A stretch of 64,000 nucleotides of DNA. Source: W2P13-069 sp051876105. GTDB taxonomy: Bacteria; Actinomycetota; Coriobacteriia; Coriobacteriales; QAMH01. The notes beneath the pieces are model-generated. The model was not told the DNA's origin, did no database searches, and saw only the letters and a program-made list of their open reading frames with translations. Shown in pieces: positions 1 to 8,664 of the stretch. Position numbers and translations under genes: made by a program. The stretch is taken from NCBI GenBank assembly GCA_051876105.1, contig JBJEHN010000073.1, forward strand, positions 6,299 through 70,298, written 5' to 3'. Positions within the stretch are counted from its first letter, which is position 1. Each line of letters starts with the position of its first letter.

Positions 1-188
1 TCCTTGGGGCCGGCGACCTGGCGCTTGGTGGGGACGTAGTCCTTGGAGGCGCCGTCCATGATCTGCTTGATGCGGGCCTCGAGGACCTCGTCTGTCACCA
101 CGTAGACCGGGCGGGTGACCTTGACGGGCTCGTAGCTCTCGAGCTCGTACTCGGGAGTGGGTGGGAGCTTCCTCTTGGTGTCTGCCAT
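1..188 (-). CDS. Trigger-factor-like protein, N-terminal part (runs off the left edge)
   Basis: Only the first ~62 codons are present. The start is ATG at 188, ten bases after the mrp stop, so the two genes are probably co-transcribed. The visible stretch has Pro-x-Tyr-Glu-Leu followed by V-T-D-E-V and then P-T-K-R-Q-V-A-G-P. This resembles the beginning of the middle region of trigger factor (a 'VTDEDVD...' helix leading into the FKBP fold). It lacks the usual ~100-residue ribosome-binding domain, so a short FKBP-type isomerase or chaperone is the likeliest reading. This rests on a short similarity only, and the rest of the gene is outside the window. Confidence 0.45.
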   Translation of the reverse strand, partial: MADTKRKLPPTPEYELESYEPVKVTRPVYVVTDEVLEARIKQIMDGASKDYVPTKRQVAGPK

Positions 189-197
189 GCGTAACCC

Positions 198-1022
198 CTA
201 GAGCGCCTCGAGCTTGTCTGCGATGCCGGCGTACCAGCTGTTCTCGATGTCCTCGACCTTGCCGGCGTCGACCTGAGCGGTGACCTGGGGCTCCATGGGG
301 ATGCGGGCCCAGGCGTCGATGTGCTTCTCCTTGGCGATGTACTCGACTTCCGACTTGCCGAAGATCTCGTGCTTCTCGTTGCAGGTGGGGCACTGGTAGT
401 AGGACATGTTCTCGACGAGGCCCAGGACGGGGACCTTCATGCTCGCGCACATGCGGATGCACTTCTCGACGATCATGTTCACCAGGACCTGCGGGGATGA
501 GACCACGATGGCGCCGGCGATGGGGAACTGCTGGAAGACGGTCATGGGGATGTCACCCGTGCCCGGGGGCATGTCGATGAGCAGGTAGTCCAGCTCACCC
601 CAGTTGATGTCGCTGTAGAACTGGGTCAGCACGCCGTTGAGGACGGGGCCGCGCCACAGGAAGGGGGTGGCCTCGTCTGCGGTGAGCATGTTGGTGGAAA
701 CGATCTTGATGCCGGTCTTGGTCACCGCGGGCAGCAGCATGCCGTCCTCATCGACCTGCGGGGCGCTGTGCACACCGAAGGAGCGCGGGATGGACGGACC
801 GGTGATGTCGCCGTCGAGGATGCCGACCTTCTTGCCGCGGCGCTGGAGCTCGCAGGCGAGCAGCGCGGTGGTGAGGGACTTGCCCACGCCGCCCTTGCCG
901 CTGGCGACGGCGATGATCTTGTCGATCTTGGTGCCCTCGTGCTGCTTGAGGGCCTGAGGTTCTGTGCGCTCGCCGCAGGAAGAGTCCCCGCAGGAGCCGC
1001 AGCTTCCGCTGCATCCAGCCAT
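198..1022 (-). CDS. mrp: Mrp/NBP35-type Fe-S cluster carrier P-loop ATPase
   Basis: A cytosolic scaffold or carrier that binds ATP and passes Fe-S clusters to apo-proteins. The deviant Walker A (SGKGGVGKS) is at about residues 41-49, followed by DGDITGPSIP and a D-M-P-P-G-T-G-D Walker B/switch. A CPTC pair near residue 210 is the usual bridging-cluster ligand. The N-terminus is cysteine-rich (C4, C8, C11, C16), as in NBP35-type members with a stable N-terminal cluster. A longer reading frame begins at 1043, but a GGAGGAAAC site sits just before ATG 1022, so I place the start there (274 aa). It is followed after 9 bases by the trigger-factor-like gene. Confidence 0.9.
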   Translation of the reverse strand: MAGCSGSCGSCGDSSCGERTEPQALKQHEGTKIDKIIAVASGKGGVGKSLTTALLACELQRRGKKVGILDGDITGPSIPRSFGVHSAPQVDEDGMLLPAVTKTGIKIVSTNMLTADEATPFLWRGPVLNGVLTQFYSDINWGELDYLLIDMPPGTGDIPMTVFQQFPIAGAIVVSSPQVLVNMIVEKCIRMCASMKVPVLGLVENMSYYQCPTCNEKHEIFGKSEVEYIAKEKHIDAWARIPMEPQVTAQVDAGKVEDIENSWYAGIADKLEAL

Positions 1023-1263
1023 GATGTTTCCTCCAATAGCCAAAGGTAACGGCAGGCGCGGGCCTGCCGCTGCATATGTACGTCTGTTCCTTATAACCCA
1101 AAGGGTATGGCCCTAAGGTGACGAATCGGTGACCTTATGCCCGCCTCGCTCCCGCCGCTGTGTGTTGGAAGAGCGGGCGCGCAGCTGTCATAATCACCCT
1201 CAAGCAGCCCCGGGGCCCGTTTTGCGGGCGCCCGCACAGGGCCGGATGCGAGAGGAGCAGGCT

Positions 1264-1875
1264 ATGGAGCCCGGAAAGACCGCAGCACGCGAGGGCCAGC
1301 GGGGCCTCAAGACCAGGGAGTCCCTGGCAGATGCCTTCGTGGGCCTGCTCTCGCAGGGGGTGCCGCTCAGCAAGCTGCGTGTGAAGCAGATCACGGACGC
1401 CTGCAGGGTGGACCGCCAGACCTTCTACTACTACTTCAAGAGCATCCCGCAGCTGGCCCAGTACGTCTACGAGCGCGAGCTGGAGCGCGCCTTCGGGCGG
1501 CAGGGCGCTCAGGACGGCGATCAACGGGGCTGGAAAGAGCGCGTGGGGCATACGCTCAACTGGCTGGCTGAAAACCCGGCCCTCAAGGAGATGATCGTGC
1601 CCTCGCTGGGCGACAAGGGCCTGCGCGAGGAGATCTGGAAGCTCGTGTACCGCGAGCTGGAGCTGGAGTTCCTCCCCAAGCTGCTCGCGGCGGGCATGGA
1701 GAGCGACGGCGCCCGGGAGCGCTGCCGCTACATCGCGCATATGTTGGAGTCCGCCCTCATGGGCTGGCTCAACGGCGAGATCGCGGCAGAGCCCGCCCGC
1801 GTGCTCGACTGCATCGAGGAGATGCTCGAGGACTACCTCGCCGGCCTGGGGGCGCGCCTGGGAGGCCGCTCCTAG
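1264..1875 (+). CDS. TetR-family transcriptional regulator
   Basis: A 203-aa protein with an N-terminal helix-turn-helix at about residues 18-60. The 'RVKQITDACRVDRQTFYYYF' segment is typical of TetR recognition helices. A helical ligand/dimer domain with no recognisable specificity follows, resembling the DhaS/TetR_C subgroup seen in Firmicutes and Coriobacteria. I chose ATG 1264 over an upstream in-frame codon because GAGAGGAG lies 6-11 bases before it. It is the only plus-strand gene in the first 42 kb. It diverges from mrp across a ~240-bp gap and converges on ffh, so mrp or the gene itself is the nearest possible target. Its ligand is unknown. Confidence 0.85.
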   Translation: MEPGKTAAREGQRGLKTRESLADAFVGLLSQGVPLSKLRVKQITDACRVDRQTFYYYFKSIPQLAQYVYERELERAFGRQGAQDGDQRGWKERVGHTLNWLAENPALKEMIVPSLGDKGLREEIWKLVYRELELEFLPKLLAAGMESDGARERCRYIAHMLESALMGWLNGEIAAEPARVLDCIEEMLEDYLAGLGARLGGRS

Positions 1876-3299
1876 TCCAGGCCGCCGTCCTTCATCATCT
1901 TGGCGATGGCCTTCATGTCGACGCCCTCGAGCCCGGGGATGCCGGCGCCGCGGCCGAAGAGGCCCTTGCGCTTCTTGCCCTTCTTGCCCTTCGATGCCTG
2001 CTCGGCCTGCTTGGCCTTGGCGGTGAGCTTCTTCACCATCTTGCGGGTCTCGTTGAACTTCTTGATGACCTGGTTGACCTCTGTGACGCTCAGGCCGCAG
2101 CCGCGGGCGATGCGCGCGCGCCTGCTGCCGTTGAGCACCTGGGGCTTGCGGCGCTCCTCTGGGGTCATGGAGTTGATGATGGCCTCGACGCGGTCGAGCT
2201 CGCCCTCGTCGACCCTTCCCTCCGCCTGGGCCTTGGCGCCGCCGGGCAAGGCCTCGACGAGCTTGTTGAGGCCGCCCATCTTGCGGGTCTGGCCGATGAC
2301 CGTGTAGAAGTCCTCGAAGGTGAACTCCGCCTTGGCGAGCCGCTCAGCCTCTTCTGCGGCGATCTGCTGCTCCTGGACCTCGACGGCCTTCTCGATGACG
2401 GAGAGGACGTCGCCCATGCCGAGGATGCGCCCGGCCATGCGGCTGGGGTGGAAGACCTCAAGGGAGTCGGGCTTCTCGCCCGCGCTGATGAAGGCGATGG
2501 GCTTGCCAGTGACCTCGCGGATGGAGAGCGCGCCGCCACCGCGGGCGTCGCCGTCCATCTTGGACATGATCACGCCGTCGAAGTCGACCTTCTCAGCGAA
2601 CGCGGCGGCAGTCGTGACGGCGTCCTGGCCGGTCATGGCGTCGACCACGAAGAAGATGTAGTCGGGCTTCACGGCATCGCGGATGGCGACGGCCTCGTCC
2701 ATCATGGCCTCGTCCACGTGCAGGCGACCGGCAGTGTCGATGATGACCACGTCGCGCAGGTTGTCGATAGCATCGCGCACCGCGCCCTTGGCGATGCCGA
2801 CCGGGTCGGCCCCGTCGCCGCGGAAGACGCGCACGCCCTGCTCGTCGCCGAGGGTCTGCAGCTGGTCTGCCGCTGCGGGGCGGTAGACGTCGCAGGCGGC
2901 GAGCAGCGGGGAGTGGCCCATCTTGGTGAGGCGATAGGCCAGCTTGGCGCTGGCGGTGGTCTTGCCGGAGCCCTGCAGACCCACCATCATGATGACGCCG
3001 GGGATGCGGCTGCCGAAGTCGAGGCGCACGGTCTCGCCGCCGAGCAGCGCCGTGAGCTCGTCGTTGACGATCTTGACGACGTTTTGGGCCGGCGTCAGGC
3101 TCTCCATCACCTCGGCGGCGAGGCAGCGCTCCTTGGTGCGCTTGACGAAGCCCTTGACCACCTTGAAGTTGACGTCCGCCTCGAGCAGCGCCATGCGGAT
3201 CTCCTTCATGGCAGCGTCGATGTCGGCCTCCGTCAGGCGGCCCTTGCTCTTGAGGCCGCCGAAGACTCCCTGGAGCTTTGCAGAAAGGTTCTCGAACAT
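1872..3299 (-). CDS. ffh: Signal recognition particle protein Ffh (SRP54)
   Basis: The GTPase of the signal recognition particle. It binds 4.5S RNA and signal peptides on nascent membrane proteins and docks on FtsY. Domains in order are N (1-90), G (P-loop GLQGSGKT at ~107-114; DTAGR at ~188; TKMDG-type motif, here SKMDGDARGG, at ~246) and the M domain (~300-475) with the RRARIARG RNA-binding helix. The tail is basic and ends in a Gly/Met-rich stretch. The length of 475 aa is normal for actinobacteria. The M-domain motif reads G-C-G where most have G-S-G. It is the last gene of the smc-ftsY-ffh run, with AGGAAGAT before its ATG. Its stop overlaps the stop of the convergent TetR gene. Confidence 0.97.
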   Translation of the reverse strand: MFENLSAKLQGVFGGLKSKGRLTEADIDAAMKEIRMALLEADVNFKVVKGFVKRTKERCLAAEVMESLTPAQNVVKIVNDELTALLGGETVRLDFGSRIPGVIMMVGLQGSGKTTASAKLAYRLTKMGHSPLLAACDVYRPAAADQLQTLGDEQGVRVFRGDGADPVGIAKGAVRDAIDNLRDVVIIDTAGRLHVDEAMMDEAVAIRDAVKPDYIFFVVDAMTGQDAVTTAAAFAEKVDFDGVIMSKMDGDARGGGALSIREVTGKPIAFISAGEKPDSLEVFHPSRMAGRILGMGDVLSVIEKAVEVQEQQIAAEEAERLAKAEFTFEDFYTVIGQTRKMGGLNKLVEALPGGAKAQAEGRVDEGELDRVEAIINSMTPEERRKPQVLNGSRRARIARGCGLSVTEVNQVIKKFNETRKMVKKLTAKAKQAEQASKGKKGKKRKGLFGRGAGIPGLEGVDMKAIAKMMKDGGLD

Positions 3300-3332
3300 A
3301 GGATCTTCCTCGGTACTGGTTGCTTGACGTTG

Positions 3333-4238
3333 CTAGGCCCGGCGCATCTCGCCGAAGAGCGCCTCGGCGAAAGCATGGGCGTCGAAGGGCTGGAGGTCCT
3401 CGATGGACTCGCCCACGCCCATGCGCAGGATGGGGAGCTGCAGCTCGTGCGAGACCGCCACGGCGATACCGCCCTTGGCCGTGCCGTCGAGCTTGGTCAT
3501 GACCACGCCGTCGAGGCCCAGGGCCTTGTTGAACTCGCGCGCCTGCTGCAGGCCGTTTTGGCCGGTGGTGGCGTCGATGACGAGCACCACGCGCACGGGC
3601 ATGGAGGCGCGCTTGCGGGTGACGGAGACGACCTTCTCGAGCTCGCGCATGAGGTCGGCGCTGGTGTGCAGGCGCCCGGAGGTGTCGATGAGCACGAGGT
3701 CGCTGCCCAGCTCCTCCGCGCGCTCGAGCACGTCGTAGCACACCGAGCCCGGGTCTGCGCCGCGCTCGCGCTTGACGACCTCGACGCCGCTGCGCTCGCC
3801 CCAGGCGTCGAGCTGCTCGATTGCCGCGGCGCGGAAGGTGTCCGCGCTGCCGATGAGGGGCTTGCGCCCTTGGGAGAGCGCCTGGTTGGCAAGCTTGCCA
3901 ACCGTGGTGGTCTTGCCCGCGCCGTTGATTCCGACGAAGAGTATGCACACGGGGTCCTCGTCGAAGGGGTCCGGGTCCGCCTGGGCGAAGAGGCCCTCGA
4001 TGGTCTGCGCGAGCAGGTCGAGGACGGCGTAGGCGTCCGGAAGGGCCTTGCGCGTGGCGGTGTCGCGCAGGCGCTCGACTATCTCGTCGGCGGCCTGGGC
4101 TCCGAGGTCGGCCAGGATGAGGGTCTCCTCGAGATCCTCCCAGAACCCCTCGTCTACCTCCGGGCCGCGTTTGAACAGGACGTTCATGCTCTCGGTCAGG
4201 CTCTGGCGGGCCCTCGCGAGGCGTTCTTTCAGGGACAT
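3333..4238 (-). CDS. ftsY: SRP receptor GTPase FtsY
   Basis: The membrane-associated receptor that completes the SRP cycle with Ffh. It has the NG domain only: the N-domain helix bundle is residues 1-90, the P-loop GINGAGKTT is at ~103-111, DTSGRLHT follows in the middle, and TKLDGTAKGG comes near the end. At 301 aa it has no acidic A-domain, like other Gram-positive FtsY proteins. A strong GGGAGGAGG site precedes the ATG. It lies 28 bp after smc and 33 bp before ffh in the same direction, so all three are likely translated from one message. Confidence 0.96.
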   Translation of the reverse strand: MSLKERLARARQSLTESMNVLFKRGPEVDEGFWEDLEETLILADLGAQAADEIVERLRDTATRKALPDAYAVLDLLAQTIEGLFAQADPDPFDEDPVCILFVGINGAGKTTTVGKLANQALSQGRKPLIGSADTFRAAAIEQLDAWGERSGVEVVKRERGADPGSVCYDVLERAEELGSDLVLIDTSGRLHTSADLMRELEKVVSVTRKRASMPVRVVLVIDATTGQNGLQQAREFNKALGLDGVVMTKLDGTAKGGIAVAVSHELQLPILRMGVGESIEDLQPFDAHAFAEALFGEMRRA

Positions 4239-4266
4239 GGGAACCTCCTCCCCTGCTTGGTTGACA

Positions 4267-7200
4267 CTACTGGGCGCCGCTGAACGACTCCACGTCGCGC
4301 GGCGCGTTCGGCCCGCTGGCGTTGCGGATGGCTTGGTCGAGCTTCTGGCTCACGAGCTTGGAGACGCCGTCGCTGCGCATGGACACGCCGTAGAGGAGGT
4401 CTGCCATCTCCATGGTGCGGCGCTGGTGGCTGATCATGATGACCTGGGTGGTGGTGCGGATGGAGTCCAGGTACGAGAGCAGCCTGCGGAGGTTGGTGTC
4501 GTCGAGGGCGGCCTCGACCTCGTCGAGGATGTAGAAGGGCGTGCTGTTGACCTTGTACACCGCGAACATGAGGGCCAGGCTCACCAGGCTCTGCTCGCCG
4601 CCCGAGAGCAGGCTCTGCTTGCGCACCGCCTTGCCGCGCGGCTGGGCGTGGACCTCGACGCCGGTCGTCTCCGGGTTCTCCGGGTCGGTGAGCTCGAGGT
4701 GGCCCTGACCTCCGGGGAACAGCGACTGGATGATCTCCTGGAAGTTGGCGTTGACCTGGTTGAAGGTCTCCATGAAGCGGTTGCGCATCTTGCGGTCGAT
4801 GGCGGCGACGATGCGGTCGAGCGCCTTGGCCGCGCCCTCGAGGTCCTCGACCTGGATGGCGATGAAGTCGCGGCGCTCCTTGAGCTTGCGGTACTCCTCA
4901 ACGGCGACGGGGTTGACGCTGCCGAGGCCCTTGATGCGCTTGGCGAGCCTGTCGCGGCGCTGCTCGAGCTCCACGCGGTCCTCGGGGGCCGGGATCTCCA
5001 GGGCGATGTCGAGCAGGACGCCGTTTTCCTCGGTGATGACCTTGATGGCCTGCTCGACGCGCACCTCGAGCTTGGACTTCTCGATGCGCGCCTGCACCAG
5101 GTCCTCGCTGGCGGCGTCGAGCTGGGCCTGCTGCTCCTGGGCGGCGCGGCGCGCCTCCTCGATGGTGTTGCGCAGGTCGCCCTGACCCGCCTGCTCGAGC
5201 TGTGCGCGGCCCCTCAGCATCTCGGCCTTCTCGCGCACGATGTCGCGCAGCTCGGTGAAGACCTGGTAGAGGGGCTCGACCCGCAGGCGCAGGATCCCGA
5301 GATTGCGCTCGGTCTGGTGGGAGACCTCGAGCTGGCCCTCGAGCTGCTCGATGGTGCGGGAGCTGGTGTCGCAGGTGGCGCGCAAGTGGCGTTCGCGCTC
5401 GCGCACGGTGGCGAGCTCGACCTGGAGCTGCTGGATGCGGGTAGTGGAGGCGGTCTCCTCCTGGAAGAGCCTGGTGCGCTCGACCTTGGCAGCGGCGGCC
5501 TGCTCCTCGAGCTCGGCGCGCTCTGCGCAGAGCTGCTCCTTGCGCTCCTGGAGCTCTGCCACGCGCTGGCGCGTCTCCTCGGTCTCGCGCGCGACCTTCT
5601 CGCGGCGCAGGCTTATCTCCTCGCGCTCCTGCATGAGGCCGGTGATGCTCGCCTCGAGGCGGCCCACCTCCTCGCGCAGGGAGTCGCGCTCGCCGTTGAG
5701 CTGCGCGATCGACTGCGAGAGCTCGAAGTCGTCTGCCTGAGCTACTTGGAGGCGCGCCTCGGCCTGGGAGAGCTCCTCGAGCGCGGCCTCGACGGCGGTC
5801 TGGGCGGCGGGGACCTCCTCGCCCAAGGCAGCGATGCGGCGCTTGCGGGCGAGCACGCCCTCGGTGTCTGCAGAGGGCTGGCCGATGCAGATCTTGCCGC
5901 TGGGCCACACGACCACACCCTCGCGCGTAACGAAGCGTGCGCCTGCGCCGGCGCCGACGGCGCTGAGCGCTTCCTCGAGGCTGTCTGCCAGGTAGACGTC
6001 GCCCAGCAGGACCTCTGCCACAGCCGCGTTGCGCGGGTCGACGTCGAGCAGCTCGAGCAGGCGGGTCCCGCGCGCGGCGGCGCCCTGCGCCTTAGCGCAG
6101 CCCTCGAGGGGCACGAGCGTCAGCTCGCCGCCCTCCTCGTCGCCGGCGAGCAGGCGCTCGGCGAGCTTGAGGGCGCTGGAGGTGTCTTGCGTGGCCAAGC
6201 CGAAAAGGTCCTCGCCCAGCAGCAGCTCGACGAGGTGCTCGAGCTCTGCAGGGGCCCTCAGCAGCTCGCTCAGGGGGGCGACGATGCCATCGCCGTCTAC
6301 GCGCTGGGCGAGGGCGCGGCTCAGCAGGGGGCTCGCCTCGTCGAAGGCGCGGTCGACCTCCTTGAGGCCCCTCAGCTCCGCTTGGAGCCCGGCGGCGGCA
6401 TCGCGCTTGTCGCCCACCACGCGGCGGGCGTCGTCGACGAGGCGCACGCGTTTGTCGATGTCGCTTTTTGCCAGGGCGGACTCGTGTTGCAGTTCCTCGA
6501 GGCGCTCCTCGAGCTCACCGATGCGCGAGCGGCGCGCGGCAAGCGTGGCCTGCGTTGCGCCGAAGCTGTCGTCGATCTGCTGGGCGCGGCGCTGCAGCAG
6601 GTCGTCTTCGACGTCTGCGGTTGCCAGGCTCTCCGTGGCCTTGAGCGCCTGCAGGGTGAGCTCGTCGATCTGGCGCTCGTGAGCGCGCAGCGCGCCGTTG
6701 AGGCGCCCGAGCTCGATGTCGTGGCCCTTGCGCTGGCGGCGGGTCTCCTCGAGGGCGATGCTCGCCTCCGAGACCTGGCCCTGCACGGCCTTGAGCGAGG
6801 CCTCGGCCTCAGCCTGATCCACGCTCGCTCTCTCGAGGCGCTCGCGGGCCTCGGCCAGGCCCCTCTCGCTCTGGTGAATGGTCTGGCGCAGCTCGGAGAG
6901 GCGGGTCACCATGTTGCGGCCCTTCTCCTCGAGCAGCAGCATGCCGCTGTCGAGCTGGGCGAGCACCATCTGGCAGCGGCGGCGCTGCTCGGCCAGGTCG
7001 CCCACGAAGAGGCCCTTCTCCTCGAGCAGGCGCTGGAGCTTCTCGAGCTCGCGATTGCGCTCGTCCAGGCGGTAGCGCACCAGCTCGACACCGGCGTCCG
7101 CTTCCCTCTCGCGCAGCTCGAGGGCCTCCCACTCGCGCTGCAGCGAGCGCAGGTCGTCGACGGCGAGGGTCAGGTTGACCTCCTTGAGCTCGCCGGCGAG

Positions 7201-7851
7201 CTGCTCGTACTGCTTGGCGCGGCTGGCCTGGCGCTCCAGCGGCCTGAGCTGGCGGTCGATCTCTGCAGCGATGTCGTTGACGCGCTCGAGCTCCGCGTCC
7301 ATGTTGCGGAGCTTCTTGGCGGCGCGCTCCTTGCGCTTCTTGTGTTTGAGGATGCCCGCCGCCTCCTCGATGAGCACCCTGCGGTCCTCCGGGCGCGACT
7401 GCAAGAGCGTCTGCAGCGAGCCCTGGGAGATGATGGAGTGCGCGTCGCGGCCCAAGCCGGAGTCGTTGAGGACGTCGAGGATGTCCATGAGGCGGCTGGG
7501 ACTGCCGTTGATGAGGTACTCGCTGTCTCCGCTGCGGTACATACGGCGCGTGATGACGACCTCGTTGAAGTCGAGGGGGAGCGTGCCATCGCTGTTGTCG
7601 AGCACGAGGTCGACCTCCGCGAGGCTCACCGCCTGGCGGGCGCTGCTGCCTGCGAAGATGACGTCTTCCATGGCCTGGCCGCGCAGCTGCTTGGCGCTCT
7701 GCTCGCCAAGCACCCACAAGACTGCGTCGCTGACGTTGGACTTGCCGGAGCCGTTGGGACCTACGACGACGGTCATGCCGGGCTCGAGCCTGAGTACGGA
7801 GCGATCAGCGAACGACTTGAATCCTTTGAGAACAAGCGATTTGAGATACAC
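4267..7851 (-). CDS. smc: Chromosome segregation ATPase SMC
   Basis: A structural-maintenance-of-chromosomes protein of ~1194 aa. The N-terminal Walker A head (GPNGSGKSN, ~residue 32) is followed by two long coiled coils around a hinge (~505-660). The C-terminal head carries the signature LLSGGEQSL and the D-box FYILDEVEAALD. It forms the DNA-loop-extruding condensin core with ScpA/ScpB, which are not in this window. The frame opens at a TTG at 7857. A GTG two codons later has AAAGGG six bases upstream and gives the conserved start V-Y-L-K, so I prefer 7851. It follows rnc by 66 bp and precedes ftsY by 28 bp, the classical rnc-smc-ftsY order. Confidence 0.96.
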   Translation of the reverse strand: MYLKSLVLKGFKSFADRSVLRLEPGMTVVVGPNGSGKSNVSDAVLWVLGEQSAKQLRGQAMEDVIFAGSSARQAVSLAEVDLVLDNSDGTLPLDFNEVVITRRMYRSGDSEYLINGSPSRLMDILDVLNDSGLGRDAHSIISQGSLQTLLQSRPEDRRVLIEEAAGILKHKKRKERAAKKLRNMDAELERVNDIAAEIDRQLRPLERQASRAKQYEQLAGELKEVNLTLAVDDLRSLQREWEALELREREADAGVELVRYRLDERNRELEKLQRLLEEKGLFVGDLAEQRRRCQMVLAQLDSGMLLLEEKGRNMVTRLSELRQTIHQSERGLAEARERLERASVDQAEAEASLKAVQGQVSEASIALEETRRQRKGHDIELGRLNGALRAHERQIDELTLQALKATESLATADVEDDLLQRRAQQIDDSFGATQATLAARRSRIGELEERLEELQHESALAKSDIDKRVRLVDDARRVVGDKRDAAAGLQAELRGLKEVDRAFDEASPLLSRALAQRVDGDGIVAPLSELLRAPAELEHLVELLLGEDLFGLATQDTSSALKLAERLLAGDEEGGELTLVPLEGCAKAQGAAARGTRLLELLDVDPRNAAVAEVLLGDVYLADSLEEALSAVGAGAGARFVTREGVVVWPSGKICIGQPSADTEGVLARKRRIAALGEEVPAAQTAVEAALEELSQAEARLQVAQADDFELSQSIAQLNGERDSLREEVGRLEASITGLMQEREEISLRREKVARETEETRQRVAELQERKEQLCAERAELEEQAAAAKVERTRLFQEETASTTRIQQLQVELATVRERERHLRATCDTSSRTIEQLEGQLEVSHQTERNLGILRLRVEPLYQVFTELRDIVREKAEMLRGRAQLEQAGQGDLRNTIEEARRAAQEQQAQLDAASEDLVQARIEKSKLEVRVEQAIKVITEENGVLLDIALEIPAPEDRVELEQRRDRLAKRIKGLGSVNPVAVEEYRKLKERRDFIAIQVEDLEGAAKALDRIVAAIDRKMRNRFMETFNQVNANFQEIIQSLFPGGQGHLELTDPENPETTGVEVHAQPRGKAVRKQSLLSGGEQSLVSLALMFAVYKVNSTPFYILDEVEAALDDTNLRRLLSYLDSIRTTTQVIMISHQRRTMEMADLLYGVSMRSDGVSKLVSQKLDQAIRNASGPNAPRDVESFSGAQ

Positions 7852-7917
7852 GCGCAACCCTTTGTTTGCAGGTGGGCATAACTGATTGATTCTATCACGG
7901 GCCTGCCAGCGACCGGC

Positions 7918-8664
7918 TTACTTGACAACCCCCAGGGTCTCGAGCGCCTGCTGCGCGGCAGCGGCCTCGGCCGCTTTCTTGCTGTGACCCTCTCCTGTGC
8001 CGATGAGCTCGTCGCCGCAGTACACGGCAGCCTGGAAGACACGGTCGTGCGGGGGGCCGATGATGTCTGTGATGCGGTAGGTGGGCTTGCGGCGGCGCGC
8101 CTGCAGGTACTCCTGCAGCGAGCTCTTGGGGCTCTCCGGCTCGGTGGCGATGTCGCGGCTGATGTGGGGGCCGAGCGTCCTCAGGACCCACTCGCGCGCG
8201 ATGTCGATGCCGGCGTCGAGGTAGAGTGCGGCGACGATTGCCTCGTAGACGTTCTCGAGGGCGCTGTGCAGGCCGCGGCCCTGGGTGCCCGCCTCAGAGT
8301 CGCCGAAGATGATGCACTCGCCCAAACCCAGGTCGCCGCACACCTGCGAGAGGCTCGCGCCGCTCACCAGGCTCACCTTGATGCGGGTGAGGCCGCCTTC
8401 CTCCAGATCCGGGAACAGCCCGAAGACCTCCTCGGCGATGATGGCGCCGAGGATGCTGTCGCCCAGGAACTCCAGGCGCTCGTAGTTGTCCCCGCTCTTG
8501 GTGTGCTTGACGTAGCTGGGGTGCGTGAGCGCGACCTGCAGGAGGCCGGGGACGTTGAACTCGCGGCCGATGATCTCCTGGGCCTGCTTGATGCGCTGCT
8601 CATGCTCCGGGCTGACCTCAGGGATGTTGAGCTTGGAGAGCAGCTTGCTGGGGCGGCGCGCCAT
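7918..8664 (-). CDS. rnc: Ribonuclease III
   Basis: A double-strand-specific endoribonuclease that processes rRNA precursors and structured mRNAs. The 248-aa protein has the endonuclease domain first, with signature ERLEFLGDS and a second catalytic E-N-V-Y-E-A near residue 140. A C-terminal dsRNA-binding domain follows (~175-245) with the typical G-x-G-x-S-K-K-x-A-E-x-x-A-A. Its ATG overlaps the plsX stop as TGATG, implying translational coupling. The frame stays open far upstream, but only this start gives the normal N-terminus. Confidence 0.96.
   Translation of the reverse strand: MARRPSKLLSKLNIPEVSPEHEQRIKQAQEIIGREFNVPGLLQVALTHPSYVKHTKSGDNYERLEFLGDSILGAIIAEEVFGLFPDLEEGGLTRIKVSLVSGASLSQVCGDLGLGECIIFGDSEAGTQGRGLHSALENVYEAIVAALYLDAGIDIAREWVLRTLGPHISRDIATEPESPKSSLQEYLQARRRKPTYRITDIIGPPHDRVFQAAVYCGDELIGTGEGHSKKAAEAAAAQQALETLGVVK

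Noticed and set aside
2448..4283. Very long plus-strand open frames opposite ffh/ftsY, smc, folP/ftsH and others
   Set aside because: These are antisense shadows typical of high-GC DNA. The minus-strand frames carry clear protein motifs and ribosome-binding sites.
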